Positions 1 to 8,893 of a DNA stretch of 64,000 bases are shown here, piece by piece (position 1 is the first letter of the stretch; the number at the start of each line of letters is the position of its first letter). Source of the stretch: Paractinoplanes toevensis (lineage in GTDB: Bacteria > Actinomycetota > Actinomycetes > Mycobacteriales > Micromonosporaceae); the NCBI RefSeq assembly GCF_018332695.1, contig NZ_BOQN01000145.1, forward strand, positions 20,362 to 84,361. Direction: 5' to 3'. The position numbers and the translations under genes were made by a program. The notes beneath the pieces are model-generated. The model saw only the letters and a list, made by a program, of their open reading frames with translations. It was not told the origin of the DNA and ran no database searches.

Positions 1-822
1 CTGAAGCGCGCCGTCTGGCTGGCGCTGGCCTGTCCGCTGGTGCCGATCCACCTGGTCTCCGGCGCCCACAACGACGCGGTGATGGTCGGCCTGATCCTGG
101 CCGGCCTGGCGTTGGCCGCCGCTCGACGCCCGCTGCCGGCCGGTGCCCTGTTCGGTCTGGCGATCGGCGTCAAGGCGACGGCCGTGGTGGTGGTTCCGTT
201 CGCGTTGCTGCTCGTGTTCTCGTCCCGGAAGTGGCGGCCCGCGGCGGAGCTGCTCGGCGGGGTGGTCGCGGCGCTGGCGGTGGTGTCGCTGGTGTCCGGG
301 CGGGGGTTCGGGTGGATCACCGGGCTCACCGGGAGCGGGGCGTCGGTGCAGTGGACCTCGCCGCCTACCGCGGTCGGCCTGACCATCGGGCTGTTCGGGG
401 TGGACGCGGTGCCGGTCACCCGGGTGATCGGGATCGTGCTGCTGGCGTTCGTGCTGGTCGGGCTGTGGTGGCGGGCGCTGCGCGGCGGTGACGTCTGGCG
501 CAACACCGGATTGGCGATGGCGGCCACCGTCGTGCTCTCGCCGGTTTTTCATCCCTGGTATGCGACCTGGGCCCTCGCCCTGCTCGCGGTGACGCTGCGG
601 GAGGAGAGCCGGTGGGTGGCCGCGCCGGCGGCGGTGGCGTCGGTGTTGTGCCTGCCGGACGGGTACAACCTTGCTCTCGCGGTCAAGACTCAGGGGGCCG
701 TCGCGATGACGGTACTGATCGGCTATCTCGGCTTTAAGGCTATCGATGCGGTTAAAAGTTCTCGCTCTCTCCCTGCTGGGCCTGATCACGCTGGTGATCA
801 ACTATCTCGCCGAGACCCGTAA
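1..822 (+). CDS. Polytopic mannosyltransferase, MptB-like GT-C family (5' partial)
   Basis: The reading frame is open from the first base, so the gene begins upstream of the window; only about 273 C-terminal residues are visible. They are almost wholly hydrophobic with six or more membrane segments. A conserved GAHNDAVMVG segment near the visible start resembles the loop of polyprenol-phosphomannose-dependent alpha-1,6-mannosyltransferases (MptB family), which extend lipomannan-type glycans outside the membrane using a lipid-linked mannose donor. The 3' end overlaps the next gene, also a GT-C type protein, by 77 bases, so the two are probably one operon. Family assignment is by recognition of motif and topology; the acceptor substrate is unknown. 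Confidence 0.7.
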   Translation: MKRAVWLALACPLVPIHLVSGAHNDAVMVGLILAGLALAAARRPLPAGALFGLAIGVKATAVVVVPFALLLVFSSRKWRPAAELLGGVVAALAVVSLVSGRGFGWITGLTGSGASVQWTSPPTAVGLTIGLFGVDAVPVTRVIGIVLLAFVLVGLWWRALRGGDVWRNTGLAMAATVVLSPVFHPWYATWALALLAVTLREESRWVAAPAAVASVLCLPDGYNLALAVKTQGAVAMTVLIGYLGFKAIDAVKSSRSLPAGPDHAGDQLSRRDP

Positions 823-1915
823 CGGGTACTTCGACTCGAAGGTCTACTACGGCGCGATCCAGTACTGGTTCAACGGCGACGGCGGCATGGTCTACGACTG
901 GCTGCGGCCGGACACGCCGTACGGCTTCACCTATCCGCCGTTCGCCGGGCTGGTCATGTCGCCGATGTCGGTCCTGCCGTTCGGGGTCGTCGTGGTGATC
1001 GCGGTGATCGGCACCGTGCTGACCACCTCGCTGCTGATCTACTGGTTCGCCGGGCCGCTGATCGCGCGGATGGGCTGGCCCCGCTGGTTCGCCCTGGGCG
1101 TGGCGATCTGCCTGGCGATCTCGTTCGAGCCGGTCCGCGAGACGATCACCTTCGGCCAGGTCAACACGCTGCTGCTCACATTGGTCGCGGGCGACATGCT
1201 GTTCGGGGTCGCGAAGGGCCGCCGCTGGGCCGGCGTCGGGATCGGGCTGGCCACGGCGATCAAGCTGACGCCGGGCATCTTCATCGTCTACCTGCTGATC
1301 ACCCGGCGGTGGCGGGACGCGGCCACCGCGGCCGGCACCGCGGCGGGGGCGACGCTGCTGGCCGGGGCGGTCTTCCCGGACGAGACCCGGGAGTTCTGGA
1401 CGTCGGCGCTGTGGGACACCAACCGGGTCGGCGTGCTGTCGTTCCTGTCCAACCAGTCCGAGCGGGGCTTCCTGGCCCGGCTGCCGATCGACCGGGTCGA
1501 GTCCACGGTGTGGCTGGTGTGCGTACTGGTCACGCTCGGATTCTGGGCCTGGCGCATCGTCCAGGCGCGCGCGGATGTGATCGGCGGGCTGGCGCTCACC
1601 GGTGTCGTAGGTTGCCTGATCAGCCCGGTGACCTGGATCCACCACTGTGTCTGGTTGATCCCGGCGCTGGTCCGCTGCGTCGACGCCGGACTGGGCGCGA
1701 CGGGCCGGGACCGGCGCCCGCTCTATCTGGCCGGTGCCGCCTATCTGATCATGACGTCCCGGCTCACCTGGCTGTGGGAGAAACGGCCGCGGCCGCCGCT
1801 GGAGATCATCGGCGGCAATCTGTGTGTCTATTTCAGCCTGGCCCTGCTGATCTGGACACCCATCGGCACCAGGCGTTCGTCCGTCGTCAAGGAACCGGAC
1901 AAGATCGTCGCATAG
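746..1915 (+). CDS. GT87 (DUF2029) family membrane glycosyltransferase
   Basis: A 389-residue protein with about nine or ten hydrophobic segments. The first loop contains an acidic-aromatic stretch (YFDSKVYYGAIQYW) typical of GT87/PimE-like enzymes that use polyprenyl-phosphate mannose as donor. The ATG at 746 is preferred because the first membrane segment starts directly after it, although it lies 77 bases inside the preceding gene. It sits in an apparent operon with the MptB-like gene and the secreted protein that follows 9 bases downstream. Family membership is fairly clear; the sugar and acceptor are not. Confidence 0.75.
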   Translation: MRLKVLALSLLGLITLVINYLAETRNGYFDSKVYYGAIQYWFNGDGGMVYDWLRPDTPYGFTYPPFAGLVMSPMSVLPFGVVVVIAVIGTVLTTSLLIYWFAGPLIARMGWPRWFALGVAICLAISFEPVRETITFGQVNTLLLTLVAGDMLFGVAKGRRWAGVGIGLATAIKLTPGIFIVYLLITRRWRDAATAAGTAAGATLLAGAVFPDETREFWTSALWDTNRVGVLSFLSNQSERGFLARLPIDRVESTVWLVCVLVTLGFWAWRIVQARADVIGGLALTGVVGCLISPVTWIHHCVWLIPALVRCVDAGLGATGRDRRPLYLAGAAYLIMTSRLTWLWEKRPRPPLEIIGGNLCVYFSLALLIWTPIGTRRSSVVKEPDKIVA

Positions 1916-1924
1916 GCAGAGGGC

Positions 1925-4039
1925 ATGCGTTTACGCCCGACTATCTCCGCTCTCTCCCTGATCGGCATCGTGGTCGCGGTTCCGTCCGCGGCGACCGCGC
2001 ACGGCCGCACCGAATTTCAGCGTCTCGCCACGTTTCCCGCATACCTGAACTCGTCGATCGACGACGCGGCCGCCGCGGAGATCTCCACGGTGACCCAGGA
2101 CGGCCGCACGGTCGTCTACACCGACAGCCCGGGCAAGCGTCTCGGCTTCGTCGACATCACCGACCCGGCCCGGCCGAAGCCGGGCGGCACGCTCGCGGTG
2201 GGCGGCGAGCCGACCTCGGTCGCGCACCTCGGTCACCTGCTGCTGGCCGGCGTGAACACCCGGGCGAGCTTCGTCTCCCCGTCCGGCAAGCTGGTGGTGA
2301 TCGACGACCGCAGCCGCAAGGTGGTTCGCGAGATCGACCTGGGCGGGCAGCCGGACTCGGTGGCGGTGGCGCCGAGCGGCCGGTACATCGCCGTGGCGAT
2401 CGAGAACGAGCGGGACGAGGATGTCGACGACGGCGCTCTTCCGCAGGCGCCGGCCGGGTATCTGTCGGTGGTCGACACCCGCACCTGGGTCGTGACGAAG
2501 GTGACGCTGACCGGCCTGGCCAAGGTTGCCCCGACCGATCCTGAGCCGGAGTACGTGAGCATCAACTCGCGTGACGAGGCGGTGGTCTCGCTGCAGGAGA
2601 ACAACCACTTCGCGGTCGTTTCCCTGTCCGGCAAATCGGTCATCAAGCACTTCGATGCCGGCACGGTGACGGTATCCGGCGTGGACACTCTCGATGATTC
2701 GCAAATCACCCTGAACGGGACCATCACCGCGAAGCGCGAACCCGACGGCGTCGCCTGGATCACCGACGACCTGTTCGCCAGCGCCAACGAGGGTGACTAC
2801 GAGGGCGGCTCGCGCGGCTGGACCATCTTCGATCGGAGCGGCAAGGTCGTCTGGGACGCCGGCAACTCGCTCGAGCACATCGCCGTGCAGTACGGCCTGT
2901 ACCCGGACGGCCGCTCCGACGCCAAGGGCATCGAGCCGGAAAACGTCGCGTACGCCCGGATCGGCGGCGTCCCGTACGTCTTCGTCAACGCCGAGCGGGG
3001 CAACTTCACCGCCGTCTACGACGTGTCCGACCCGCGCCGGCCGCGCTTCACCCAGATCCTGCCGACCGCGGCCGGGCCCGAGGGCGTCGTCGCCGTGCCG
3101 TCGCGCGGCCTGGTCATCGTGTCCAGCGAGACCGAGGACCCGTCCGTCAACCTGCGCGGCGCGGTCAACATCTACCGCCTCGGGCACGACCGGTTCCCGT
3201 CGATCGTGTCCAAGGACCTGATCCCGTGGGGCACGCTCTCCTCGCTGTCCGCGGTGCCGGGTAAGCCGTCGCAGCTGGTGGCGTCGACCGACGCCGCGTA
3301 CGTGCCGACCCGGATCCTGTCGATCGAGACCGCCTCGTCGCCGGCGAAGATCTTCAAGCAGCTGACCGTGACCAAGGACGGCAAGCCGATCGGGTACGAC
3401 GCCGAGGGTCTCGTGGCCCGCCGGGCCGGCGGCTACTGGATCGCCTCCGAAGGCTCGGCCACCACGCCCAACCTGCTGGTCCGGCTGAACGCGGCCGGGG
3501 CCGTGCAGCAGGAGATCCCGCTGCCCGCCGACATCGCGGCCGCCGTCACCACGAACGGCTTCGAGGGCGTCGCCGAGGCCGGCGACTACGTGTGGGTCGC
3601 CGTCCAGCGCTCCCTCCGGACCGACCCGCAGACCATCAACCGGATCGGCCGCTACGACACGAGAACCGGGGAGTGGGCGTGGCTCGGCTACCCGGTCGAC
3701 GCGGTGCCGCTCGGCTGGTCGGGACTGTCGGAGATCGTCGCGGTGGACGGCAACACGTTCGCGGTGATCGAGCGGGACAACCAGCGCGGCCCGCAGGCGT
3801 CGCTCAAGAAGATCTACGAGTTCGACGTGCCGGCCACCTGGACCGGCTTCCCGACCGTCAAGAAGCGGCTGGTCAAGGACATGCTGCCGGTGCTGCGGTC
3901 GGACCACGGCTGGGTGCCGGACAAGCTCGAGGGCCTCGCGATCGCCGGCAACCACCAGACGTACGCGGTGACCGACAACGACGCCGTCGACGACGCCACC
4001 GGCGAGACGCAGTTCTTCCGCCTCGGCCGGCTTCTCTAG
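1925..4039 (+). CDS. Secreted esterase-like-activity-of-phytase family protein
   Basis: A 704-residue exported protein with a Sec signal peptide at about residues 1-26 (basic start, hydrophobic core, AxA-type end). The N-terminal half (about 30-410) looks like a beta-propeller of the choice-of-anchor I type, with repeated VDTRTW and YDVSDPRRP blades. The C-terminal half (about 440-704) matches the esterase-like phytase fold, with a YDAEGLVARRAGGYWIASEG segment near residue 490. Such proteins are thought to hydrolyse phosphate or carboxyl esters outside the cell, but activity is rarely shown. It follows the GT87 gene by 9 bases with an AG-rich ribosome site and is probably co-transcribed with it. 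Confidence 0.7.
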   Translation: MRLRPTISALSLIGIVVAVPSAATAHGRTEFQRLATFPAYLNSSIDDAAAAEISTVTQDGRTVVYTDSPGKRLGFVDITDPARPKPGGTLAVGGEPTSVAHLGHLLLAGVNTRASFVSPSGKLVVIDDRSRKVVREIDLGGQPDSVAVAPSGRYIAVAIENERDEDVDDGALPQAPAGYLSVVDTRTWVVTKVTLTGLAKVAPTDPEPEYVSINSRDEAVVSLQENNHFAVVSLSGKSVIKHFDAGTVTVSGVDTLDDSQITLNGTITAKREPDGVAWITDDLFASANEGDYEGGSRGWTIFDRSGKVVWDAGNSLEHIAVQYGLYPDGRSDAKGIEPENVAYARIGGVPYVFVNAERGNFTAVYDVSDPRRPRFTQILPTAAGPEGVVAVPSRGLVIVSSETEDPSVNLRGAVNIYRLGHDRFPSIVSKDLIPWGTLSSLSAVPGKPSQLVASTDAAYVPTRILSIETASSPAKIFKQLTVTKDGKPIGYDAEGLVARRAGGYWIASEGSATTPNLLVRLNAAGAVQQEIPLPADIAAAVTTNGFEGVAEAGDYVWVAVQRSLRTDPQTINRIGRYDTRTGEWAWLGYPVDAVPLGWSGLSEIVAVDGNTFAVIERDNQRGPQASLKKIYEFDVPATWTGFPTVKKRLVKDMLPVLRSDHGWVPDKLEGLAIAGNHQTYAVTDNDAVDDATGETQFFRLGRLL

Positions 4040-4046
4040 CCGGCCG

Positions 4047-4084
4047 CTGACATGGCGCTGTCGTAAATGTCAGCGCCATGTCAG
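4047..4084. promoter_or_regulatory. Perfect 14-bp inverted repeat before the ABC exporter
   Basis: Two perfectly complementary 14-base arms (CTGACATGGCGCTG at 4047-4060 and its complement at 4071-4084) are separated by 10 bases. The element starts 7 bases after the stop of the phytase-like gene and ends 22 bases before the start of the DrrA-like gene. It could be a terminator for the upstream gene, but it lacks a T run and sits where the exporter promoter should be, so an operator for a dimeric repressor is equally possible. Confidence 0.5.
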
Positions 4085-4106
4085 TGAGCTGGGGCACGCT
4101 GCCCCC

Positions 4107-5045
4107 ATGACTAATGCCATTGTCGCCGAGGGGCTGGTCAAACGCTTCGGCGAGACGACCGCCCTCGGCGGCGTCGATCTTGCCGTACGCGAGGGAACCG
4201 TCCTCGGCCTGCTGGGCCCGAACGGTGCCGGCAAGACCACGGCGGTCCGGGTGCTGGCCACCCTGATCCGGCCCGACGCCGGCCACGCCACGGTCGGCGG
4301 GTACGACGTGGTCCGCCAAGCACACCAGGTGCGCACCCTGATCGGCCTCACCGGACAGTACGCCTCGGTCGACGAAACCCTGACCGGCGTGGAAAATCTG
4401 CTGCTCATCGGCCGGCTGCTCGGCCTGTCCCGGCGCGACGCCCGGGCCCGCGCCCACCAACTGCTCGCCCAGTTCCACCTCGACGACGCCGCCGACCGCG
4501 CGGCCGGCAAATACTCCGGCGGCATGCGGCGCCGCCTCGACCTGGCCGCCAGCCTGGTCGGCAACCCACGAATGCTCTTCCTGGACGAGCCCACCACCGG
4601 CCTCGACCCGCGCAGTCGCAACGAGATGTGGGACATCATCCGTGAGCTCGTCCGCGACGGCGTCACCGTGCTGCTCACCACGCAGTATCTGGACGAGGCC
4701 GATCAACTGGCCGACGAGATCGTGGTGATCGACCACGGCAAGGTGATCGCCACCGGCACGTCCGACGAACTGAAGGCGCGCACCGGCGCGCAGACCGTCA
4801 CCGTACGGCCGGCCTCCGAATCCGATCTGGACACCGTCGCCGCCCTGGTCGGTGGCATCGCCGCCGGCCCGGTCGACATCCGCGGCCCGATCATCACCGC
4901 CCCGGTCACCGATCCGACCTCGCTGGCCAAGCTGGTGCGGCGGCTCGACGAGAGCGGCCTCGCGGTCAGCGAGCTCGCGCTGCGCAGCCCCAGCCTGGAC
5001 GAGGTGTTCCTGACCCTGACCGGCCACACCACGGAGGAATCATGA
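4107..5045 (+). CDS. DrrA-type ABC transporter ATP-binding protein
   Basis: A 312-residue ATPase of the daunorubicin-resistance (DrrA) subfamily. Visible are Walker A GPNGAGKT (residues 37-44), the signature YSGGMRRRLDLA, and Walker B MLFLDEPTTGLDP, followed by a switch histidine region and the roughly 90-residue C-terminal extension common in DrrA proteins. It would drive export through the permease encoded next, whose start overlaps its stop by 4 bases. The substrate may be a drug, lipid or secondary metabolite and cannot be read from sequence. The inverted repeat at 4047-4084 is its likely control region. Confidence 0.9.
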   Translation: MTNAIVAEGLVKRFGETTALGGVDLAVREGTVLGLLGPNGAGKTTAVRVLATLIRPDAGHATVGGYDVVRQAHQVRTLIGLTGQYASVDETLTGVENLLLIGRLLGLSRRDARARAHQLLAQFHLDDAADRAAGKYSGGMRRRLDLAASLVGNPRMLFLDEPTTGLDPRSRNEMWDIIRELVRDGVTVLLTTQYLDEADQLADEIVVIDHGKVIATGTSDELKARTGAQTVTVRPASESDLDTVAALVGGIAAGPVDIRGPIITAPVTDPTSLAKLVRRLDESGLAVSELALRSPSLDEVFLTLTGHTTEES

Positions 5046-5830
5046 CCGCCGCGATCGAAACCCGGGTCAGCCCGATCGTGGCCGTGCGCAACACCGGCAC
5101 GCTCGCCTGGCGCACCCTGGTGCAGATCAAGCACAACCCGTTCGAGCTGCTCGATTTCAGCGTCCAGCCGATCATGTTCCTGGTGCTGTTCACGTACGTC
5201 TTCGGCGGCGCCATCTCCGGCTCCACCGGCGACTACCTGAAGTTCGGCCTGCCCGGCATCATCGTGCAGAACCTGCTGTTCGCCACCCTGAACACCGGCG
5301 TCGGACTGAACACCGACATCAACAAGGGTGTCTTCGACCGGCTCCGGTCGCTGCCGATCTCCCGCTGGTCACCGCTGGCCGGCCGGATCGTGGCCGACGT
5401 GATCAAGCAGGCCTGGGCGGTCACGCTGCTGCTCGTGGTCGGCACCCTCCTCGGTTTCCGGATCGCCACCGGACCGGTCGAGGTGATCGGCATGTACGCG
5501 CTGCTGCTGATCTTCGCGTTCGCCACGTCCTGGATGTCGGTGCTGGTGGCCATGCTGGTCAGCGAGCCGGAGAAGGTGCAGATCTTCGGGTTCGTGCTGC
5601 TGTTCCCGCTCACCTTCGCCAGCAACGCGTTCGCGCCGACCGCCACCATGCCCGGCTGGCTGCAGGCCTGGGTCAAGGTCAACCCGGTGTCGATCCTCGC
5701 CGACGCGGTGCGCGGGCTGCTCAACGGCGGCCCGGTCGCCACCCCGGTCACCCAGTCACTGATCTGGGCGGCGATCCTGCTGGTCGCCTTCGGACCGCTC
5801 TCCGTCTGGGCCTTCCGCCGCCGGGTCTGA
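5042..5830 (+). CDS. DrrB-type ABC-2 family transporter permease
   Basis: A 262-residue membrane protein of the ABC-2 type with about six hydrophobic segments and the family's typical FGGAISGSTGDYLKFGLPGI loop after the first segment. The ATG overlaps the stop of the ATPase gene (ATGA), so the two subunits are translationally coupled. Its last 75 bases run into the 3' end of the convergent AfsR-type gene, an unusually long coding overlap. It should form the exporter channel with the DrrA-like protein. Confidence 0.9.
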   Translation: MTAAIETRVSPIVAVRNTGTLAWRTLVQIKHNPFELLDFSVQPIMFLVLFTYVFGGAISGSTGDYLKFGLPGIIVQNLLFATLNTGVGLNTDINKGVFDRLRSLPISRWSPLAGRIVADVIKQAWAVTLLLVVGTLLGFRIATGPVEVIGMYALLLIFAFATSWMSVLVAMLVSEPEKVQIFGFVLLFPLTFASNAFAPTATMPGWLQAWVKVNPVSILADAVRGLLNGGPVATPVTQSLIWAAILLVAFGPLSVWAFRRRV

Positions 5831-8800
5831 CAGGTCCTTCACCTCGGCCACGGTGATCCCGGCCGCCCGCCGGTAGGCCGCCTCGTAGCCCGCGTCGCCC
5901 AGTGCGGCGCGGGCTTCGAACATGACCCGCTCGGTGTCCGGCACCGTCCGGTCCCGCCCGCCCCGCACCGCGTCGGCCGCCCCCAGCAGGAACGCGGCCC
6001 GTTCCGGAGCACCCTCGCGGACGGCGAGATCGGCCAGCCCGATCACGGCCATCGCGATCACCGGGGCGTCGCGCGTATCGACCGCGATCCGCACCGCCTC
6101 CGCGTGGTGCCGGCCGGCCAGCTCCAGGTTGCCGGCCGCGGCCTCGATCAGGCCCTGGGTGCTGCGCGTCATCGAACCGAACTGCGGGGCGAACGACGGG
6201 TTCGACATCATCTCCGCCGAGCGGCCGATCATGTCCCGAGCCACCTCGAGGTCGCCCTCCAGCCGGGCGATCGTGGCGTAGCCGTACTGCACCGAGGCCA
6301 TCACCTCGGGCAGGCCGATCTCCTCGGCCTCCTCCCACGACTGCTTCAGCACCCGCCGCGCCTCGTCGTGCTCGCCCGCCAGGTACAGCTGGTGGGCCAT
6401 CTTCACCTCCAGCTGCGGCAGGTCCTCCCGGATGCCGACCTCGCGGACCAGCGCCATCGCCTCCCGCTGCAACCGCACCCCCTGCGCGAAGTCGCCGTCC
6501 GCGGCGACCAGGTCGCCGAGCGCGCTCAGCGTGAAACCGATGCCCCAGCGCTCGCCGACCGACCGGAACCCGGCCAGCGCCTCCCGCATGTCGGCGATCA
6601 CCGACTCGCCGCTGTACCCGAAGTTCAGCCGCAGATGGCCGACGATCATCTTGGCGGAGGCCCGCAGCCACGGATCCGGGTCCTCGAACAGCGGCTCGAC
6701 CGCGCGGAATCCGACGTCCGGGTCGAAGTTGTCGAAGATGGCGGCGAGCGGTTGCAGCAGCCGCAGCGCCGGATGGGCCGCGTCCGGCCCGGCGCCGTTC
6801 GCCTCGGCCAGCCGGAAATGCTCCTGCACCGCGTCGATCGACAGTGCACCCTCGAGCCCGTTGATCGACGCGAACGTGTGGGTGAGCGCCACGTCCTCCC
6901 GGTCGGCCTCGCCCGGCATCGCCGCCACCTCGGCGGCCAGGCCCGCGCCCTCCATCCGGTGCCCGCGCAGCCACCAGTACCAGCCCAGCCGGGCCACGAA
7001 CGCGGCCGCCGTGGCCTTGTCGCCGGCGTCGATCGCCGCCCTGGTCGAGGCGTGGAAGTTGTCGTGCTCGTCGCTGACCCGGCGCAGCCACACCAGCTGG
7101 TCGGCGGACCGCAACCGGGGCTCGGCCGCGGTGGCCAGCGCCAGCAGCCAGCCGGCCAGGGCCATCCGCTGCGACTCGCTCTCGCCCGCCTCGGCCAGCC
7201 GTTCCAGCCCGTACTCCCGGATCGTCTCCAGCATCCGGTAGCGACCGTCCGGGCCCAGCACCAGCAGGGATTTGTCGACCAGCGCGCCCAGCACGTCGGG
7301 GTCGGCGTCACAGACCTGCTCGGCCGCGGCCACGTCGGCGCCACCGTGGAACATCGCGAAACGGCGCCACAGCCGCCGCTCGGCTTCGCCGAGCAGATCC
7401 CAGCTCCAGTCGACCACCGCCCGCAGCGTCTGATGCCGGGGGAGCGCGGTCCGGCTGCCGCCGGTGAGCAGGCGGAACCGGTCGGCCAGGCGGTCGGCCA
7501 GCACGGCGACGGGGAGCGTACGCAAGCGGGCCGCGGCCAGCTCGATCGCCAGCGGCATGCCGTCCAGCGCCCGGCAGATCCGGATCACCGGCTCGACGTT
7601 GTCACCGGTGAGCACGACGGCCGGGGCACGATCGAGCAGAAGGCGTACGGCCGGAAAAGCGGAAGCGGTCCCGGCATCCGCACCCACCGGGGGGAGAGCC
7701 AGCGGCTCGACCGCATGAAGCCGTTCCCCCGGAATCCCCAGCGGCTCCCGGCTGGTGGTCAGCAGCCGCAGACCCGGCGCGGCCCGCAGCAGGGTGTCGG
7801 CCAGCTCGGCCGCCGCCCCGATCAGATGCTCGCAGTTGTCCAGGATCAGCAACATCTCCCGGCCGGCCAGCGCCTCGGCCAGCCGGGCCAACGGCTCGCT
7901 GGTCGACATGACCGGCGTCGCCCGCCCGATCAGCACCTGCCCCCGCAGCCGCAACGCGGTCTGCACGGCCTGCGGCACCTCGGCCGGATCGGTCACCGGC
8001 GCCAGCTCGACCCGCCACACCTCACCCGGCACCTTCAGGCCGACCTCGACCGACAGCCGGGTCTTGCCGTTGCCGCCCGGCCCCAGCAGGGTGACCAGCC
8101 GGTGGCTGGCGAGCAGCGCACAGACGGCCTTCACGTCGTTCTCCCGGCCGACAAAACTGCTCACCTCGGCCGGCAGATTGCCCCGCGGCGCCGCGCGCAA
8201 CAGATCGAGGTGGAGTTCCGCCAGCTCCGGCGAGGGATCGGTGCCGAGCTGGTCGGCCAGGCGCTTTCTTACGGTTTCGAAGACCTCCAGCGCCCGGCCG
8301 GGATTGCCCTGGTCGCGCAGGGCCCGCATCAGCAGCGCCGCGAGCGGCTCGTCCAGCGGGTGCTGCGCGACCAGGCCCTCCAGCTCGGGGACAGCGTCCG
8401 GCTGAGCGGCCAGCTTGCGGCGCAGTGCGGCCAGCCGCAACTCCTCCAGCCGCCGGGCATCACCGCGTGCCACCTCGGGAAAGTCCAGGTCACCGCGCCA
8501 CAACCGCAACGCCGTCACCGGATCTTCCTCGGCCAGCCGGGTGAAGCGGTTGGCGTCGATCCGGTCGGGGTCGATGACCAGGCGGTAGCCGTTCGCGGCG
8601 GCCTCGACGGTCAGCTCCGGGGCGGCCCGGCGCAGGCGGGAGACCAGCGCTTGCAGCGCATTGCCGGCCGCCTGCGGCGGCTCGTCACCCCAGACCCCGT
8701 CGATGAGCCGGCCCGCGGTGACGACACGGTTGGCGTCGAGGGCAAGAAGGAGCAGGAGGGTACGCAGGCGGGCGCCCGCCACCGGAACCGCGTCCCCGGT

Positions 8801-8842
8801 GCGGGAGCGCAGCTCGACGGGCCCGAGCACCGCGATGTCCAC
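5756..8842 (-). CDS. AfsR/SARP-family regulator: OmpR-type DNA-binding, BTAD, NB-ARC ATPase and TPR domains
   Basis: A large transcriptional regulator of 1028 residues from the GTG at 8842. Residues 1-90 form the winged-helix DNA-binding domain, about 95-240 the bacterial transcriptional activation domain (BTAD), and a P-loop ATPase follows with Walker A GPGGNGKT at 254-261 and a LLILDNCEHL Walker B. The rest is helical TPR-like sequence. The start at 8842 gives the usual family N-terminus (MDIAVLGPVEL); a GTG at 8890 would add 16 residues. AfsR-type proteins often control neighbouring metabolite or export genes, and this one converges on a DrrAB exporter. The immunity-type gene upstream ends only about 50 bases away. 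Confidence 0.88.
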   Translation of the reverse strand: MDIAVLGPVELRSRTGDAVPVAGARLRTLLLLLALDANRVVTAGRLIDGVWGDEPPQAAGNALQALVSRLRRAAPELTVEAAANGYRLVIDPDRIDANRFTRLAEEDPVTALRLWRGDLDFPEVARGDARRLEELRLAALRRKLAAQPDAVPELEGLVAQHPLDEPLAALLMRALRDQGNPGRALEVFETVRKRLADQLGTDPSPELAELHLDLLRAAPRGNLPAEVSSFVGRENDVKAVCALLASHRLVTLLGPGGNGKTRLSVEVGLKVPGEVWRVELAPVTDPAEVPQAVQTALRLRGQVLIGRATPVMSTSEPLARLAEALAGREMLLILDNCEHLIGAAAELADTLLRAAPGLRLLTTSREPLGIPGERLHAVEPLALPPVGADAGTASAFPAVRLLLDRAPAVVLTGDNVEPVIRICRALDGMPLAIELAAARLRTLPVAVLADRLADRFRLLTGGSRTALPRHQTLRAVVDWSWDLLGEAERRLWRRFAMFHGGADVAAAEQVCDADPDVLGALVDKSLLVLGPDGRYRMLETIREYGLERLAEAGESESQRMALAGWLLALATAAEPRLRSADQLVWLRRVSDEHDNFHASTRAAIDAGDKATAAAFVARLGWYWWLRGHRMEGAGLAAEVAAMPGEADREDVALTHTFASINGLEGALSIDAVQEHFRLAEANGAGPDAAHPALRLLQPLAAIFDNFDPDVGFRAVEPLFEDPDPWLRASAKMIVGHLRLNFGYSGESVIADMREALAGFRSVGERWGIGFTLSALGDLVAADGDFAQGVRLQREAMALVREVGIREDLPQLEVKMAHQLYLAGEHDEARRVLKQSWEEAEEIGLPEVMASVQYGYATIARLEGDLEVARDMIGRSAEMMSNPSFAPQFGSMTRSTQGLIEAAAGNLELAGRHHAEAVRIAVDTRDAPVIAMAVIGLADLAVREGAPERAAFLLGAADAVRGGRDRTVPDTERVMFEARAALGDAGYEAAYRRAAGITVAEVKDLSDPAAEGPDGERSEGDQQDRRPDQ

Positions 8843-8893
8843 CCGTACGATTCTGCCCGCCCTGTCGACCAGGATTCGACCCGCCGCCACCGT

